From Kitasatospora sp. CB01950 (lineage in GTDB: Bacteria > Actinomycetota > Actinomycetes > Streptomycetales > Streptomycetaceae), in assembly GCF_001905465.1 (NCBI RefSeq), contig NZ_LISX01000004.1:186001-250000 (forward strand): a stretch of 64,000 bases of DNA, given 5' to 3'. The notes below the pieces were generated by a model, which saw only the letters and a list, made by a program, of their open reading frames with translations, made no database searches and had not been told where the DNA came from. Positions 63,437 through 64,000 of this stretch are shown one piece after another. Position 1 is the first letter of the stretch; every line of letters begins with the position of its first letter. Both the position numbers and the translations under genes were made by a program.

Positions 63437-64000
63437 TCAGAGCGCTCCCTTCAACGCACCCACCACCCGCCCCTGCTGCTCCCCCGTCAACGAGTGATAC
63501 AGCGGCAGAATCAAAGTCCGCGAAGTCAGCAACTCCGTTACAGGCAACGGCACCCGCGCCGCTCCCTTGTACGGCGCCTCCAGATGCGCAGCCATGATCC
63601 CCCGCCGCGCCGAGACCCCCTCCGCCGCCAGCCGGCCGAGCACCTCACCCCGGTCCGGCGCGTCCTCCGGCAGCAGCAGCCACAGCGACTGGAAGTTGGA
63701 CGTCCCGTACGCCGGTTCGGCGACCAGCCGCCCCGCGAGCTCCGCCCCCAGCAACTCCCGGTACCGTGCGGCAAGTTCACGTCGCCGCGCGACCATCGCC
63801 GGAAGCTTCCCGAGCTGCACCAGCCCGATCGCCGCCTGGACGTCCGTCATCCGGTGGTTGAACCCGATCTCGTCGTACGTCTCCAGCATGCCCGCCCCGC
63901 CCGCCCCGGCGTGCCTGTCGGCGGCCGAGACACTCATGCCGTGCTCCCGCAACCGCCGCAACCTGGCCGCGAGTTCACCGTCCTGGCAGGTGACCATCCC
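63437..64000 (-). CDS. Second DegT/DnrJ-family sugar aminotransferase (5' partial)
   Basis: The frame stays open to the window edge, so only the C-terminal 187 residues are seen, beginning GMVTCQDGELAARLRRLREHG just after where the PLP Lys should be. The segments IGFNHRMTDVQAAIGLVQLGKLPAMV and RRGIMAAHLEAPYKG, and the C-terminal TSRTLILPLYHSLTGEQQ, are family-typical. It differs clearly from the neighbouring aminotransferase, so they have distinct substrates. The 112-bp gap between them holds no gene. Confidence 0.88.
   Translation of the reverse strand, partial: GMVTCQDGELAARLRRLREHGMSVSAADRHAGAGGAGMLETYDEIGFNHRMTDVQAAIGLVQLGKLPAMVARRRELAARYRELLGAELAGRLVAEPAYGTSNFQSLWLLLPEDAPDRGEVLGRLAAEGVSARRGIMAAHLEAPYKGAARVPLPVTELLTSRTLILPLYHSLTGEQQGRVVGALKGAL

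Overview
This is a 64-kb stretch of very GC-rich chromosome that reads as Streptomycetaceae (Streptomyces or Kitasatospora). The evidence is strong third-position G/C codon bias, GTG starts, four-base gene overlaps, a GlgE-type alpha-glucan cluster, and a housekeeping block (ndh, ppx, divIC, eno, rpfA with its c-di-AMP riboswitch leader, mazG, mfd) of the kind found on the Streptomyces core chromosome. About 50 protein genes are called. I found no rRNA, tRNA or CRISPR array.

Layout. 1-5924: a forward operon-like run with a sugar-nucleotidyltransferase (5' end outside the window), an NAD(P)-binding protein, the glycogen debranching enzyme GlgX and an AGE-fold/STAS fusion. 6053-18557: an accessory block led by an IS701-family transposase gene. 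It continues as a nine-gene reverse run (SDR, four NTF2/SnoaL-like genes, MFS exporter, LtrA, VOC, GMC oxidoreductase) that diverges from a forward trio (DJ-1/PfpI, ThDP enzyme, DJ-1/PfpI). 18600-25684: glgE, maltokinase, glgB and a phosphohexomutase, without a treS between glgE and the kinase. 25814-28812: an XRE-TPR regulator facing a 52-codon secreted-peptide gene, with two matching 17-bp operators between them, followed by a glgA/glgM-type glycosyltransferase. 28832-31910: a CPA2 antiporter, a SAM-methyltransferase-like protein, a small secreted protein with DHM repeats, and a divergent HTH protein.

32090-38229 (reverse): the NADH dehydrogenase ndh with two Rex-like operators, then ppx, a DUF501 protein, divIC, enolase and rpfA. 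38668-49059: a P450, a Rossmann fragment, mazG, a SurA-N lipoprotein, a decayed Tat-exported beta-helix gene, a Ser/Thr kinase with a membrane protein partner, an orphan HTH-N6-DNA methylase and a DUF4352-like lipoprotein. 49126-57050: mfd, a nucleotide-sugar dehydrogenase and a copper/peroxidase set (CopC, PCuAC, Tat-type DyP). 57112-64000: a long coiled-coil protein, a deaminase-like/SUKH-4 protein next to a SMI1/KNR4 protein, and two DegT/DnrJ sugar aminotransferases, the last cut by the window end.

How it fits together. GlgX, GlgE, maltokinase, GlgB, phosphohexomutase and GlgA/GlgM make and remodel alpha-1,4/1,6-glucan through maltose-1-phosphate. Only two TTA (bldA-type) codons were seen in the window. 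Both lie in this glucan gene set (AGE-STAS and maltokinase), which suggests developmental control. The strongest candidates for something undescribed are the XRE-TPR/secreted-peptide pair with its tandem operators, the DHM-repeat peptide with its adjacent methyltransferase, and the divergent DJ-1/ThDP/NTF2 block inserted into the glucan locus. All functions are read from sequence motifs by eye. No database search was run.
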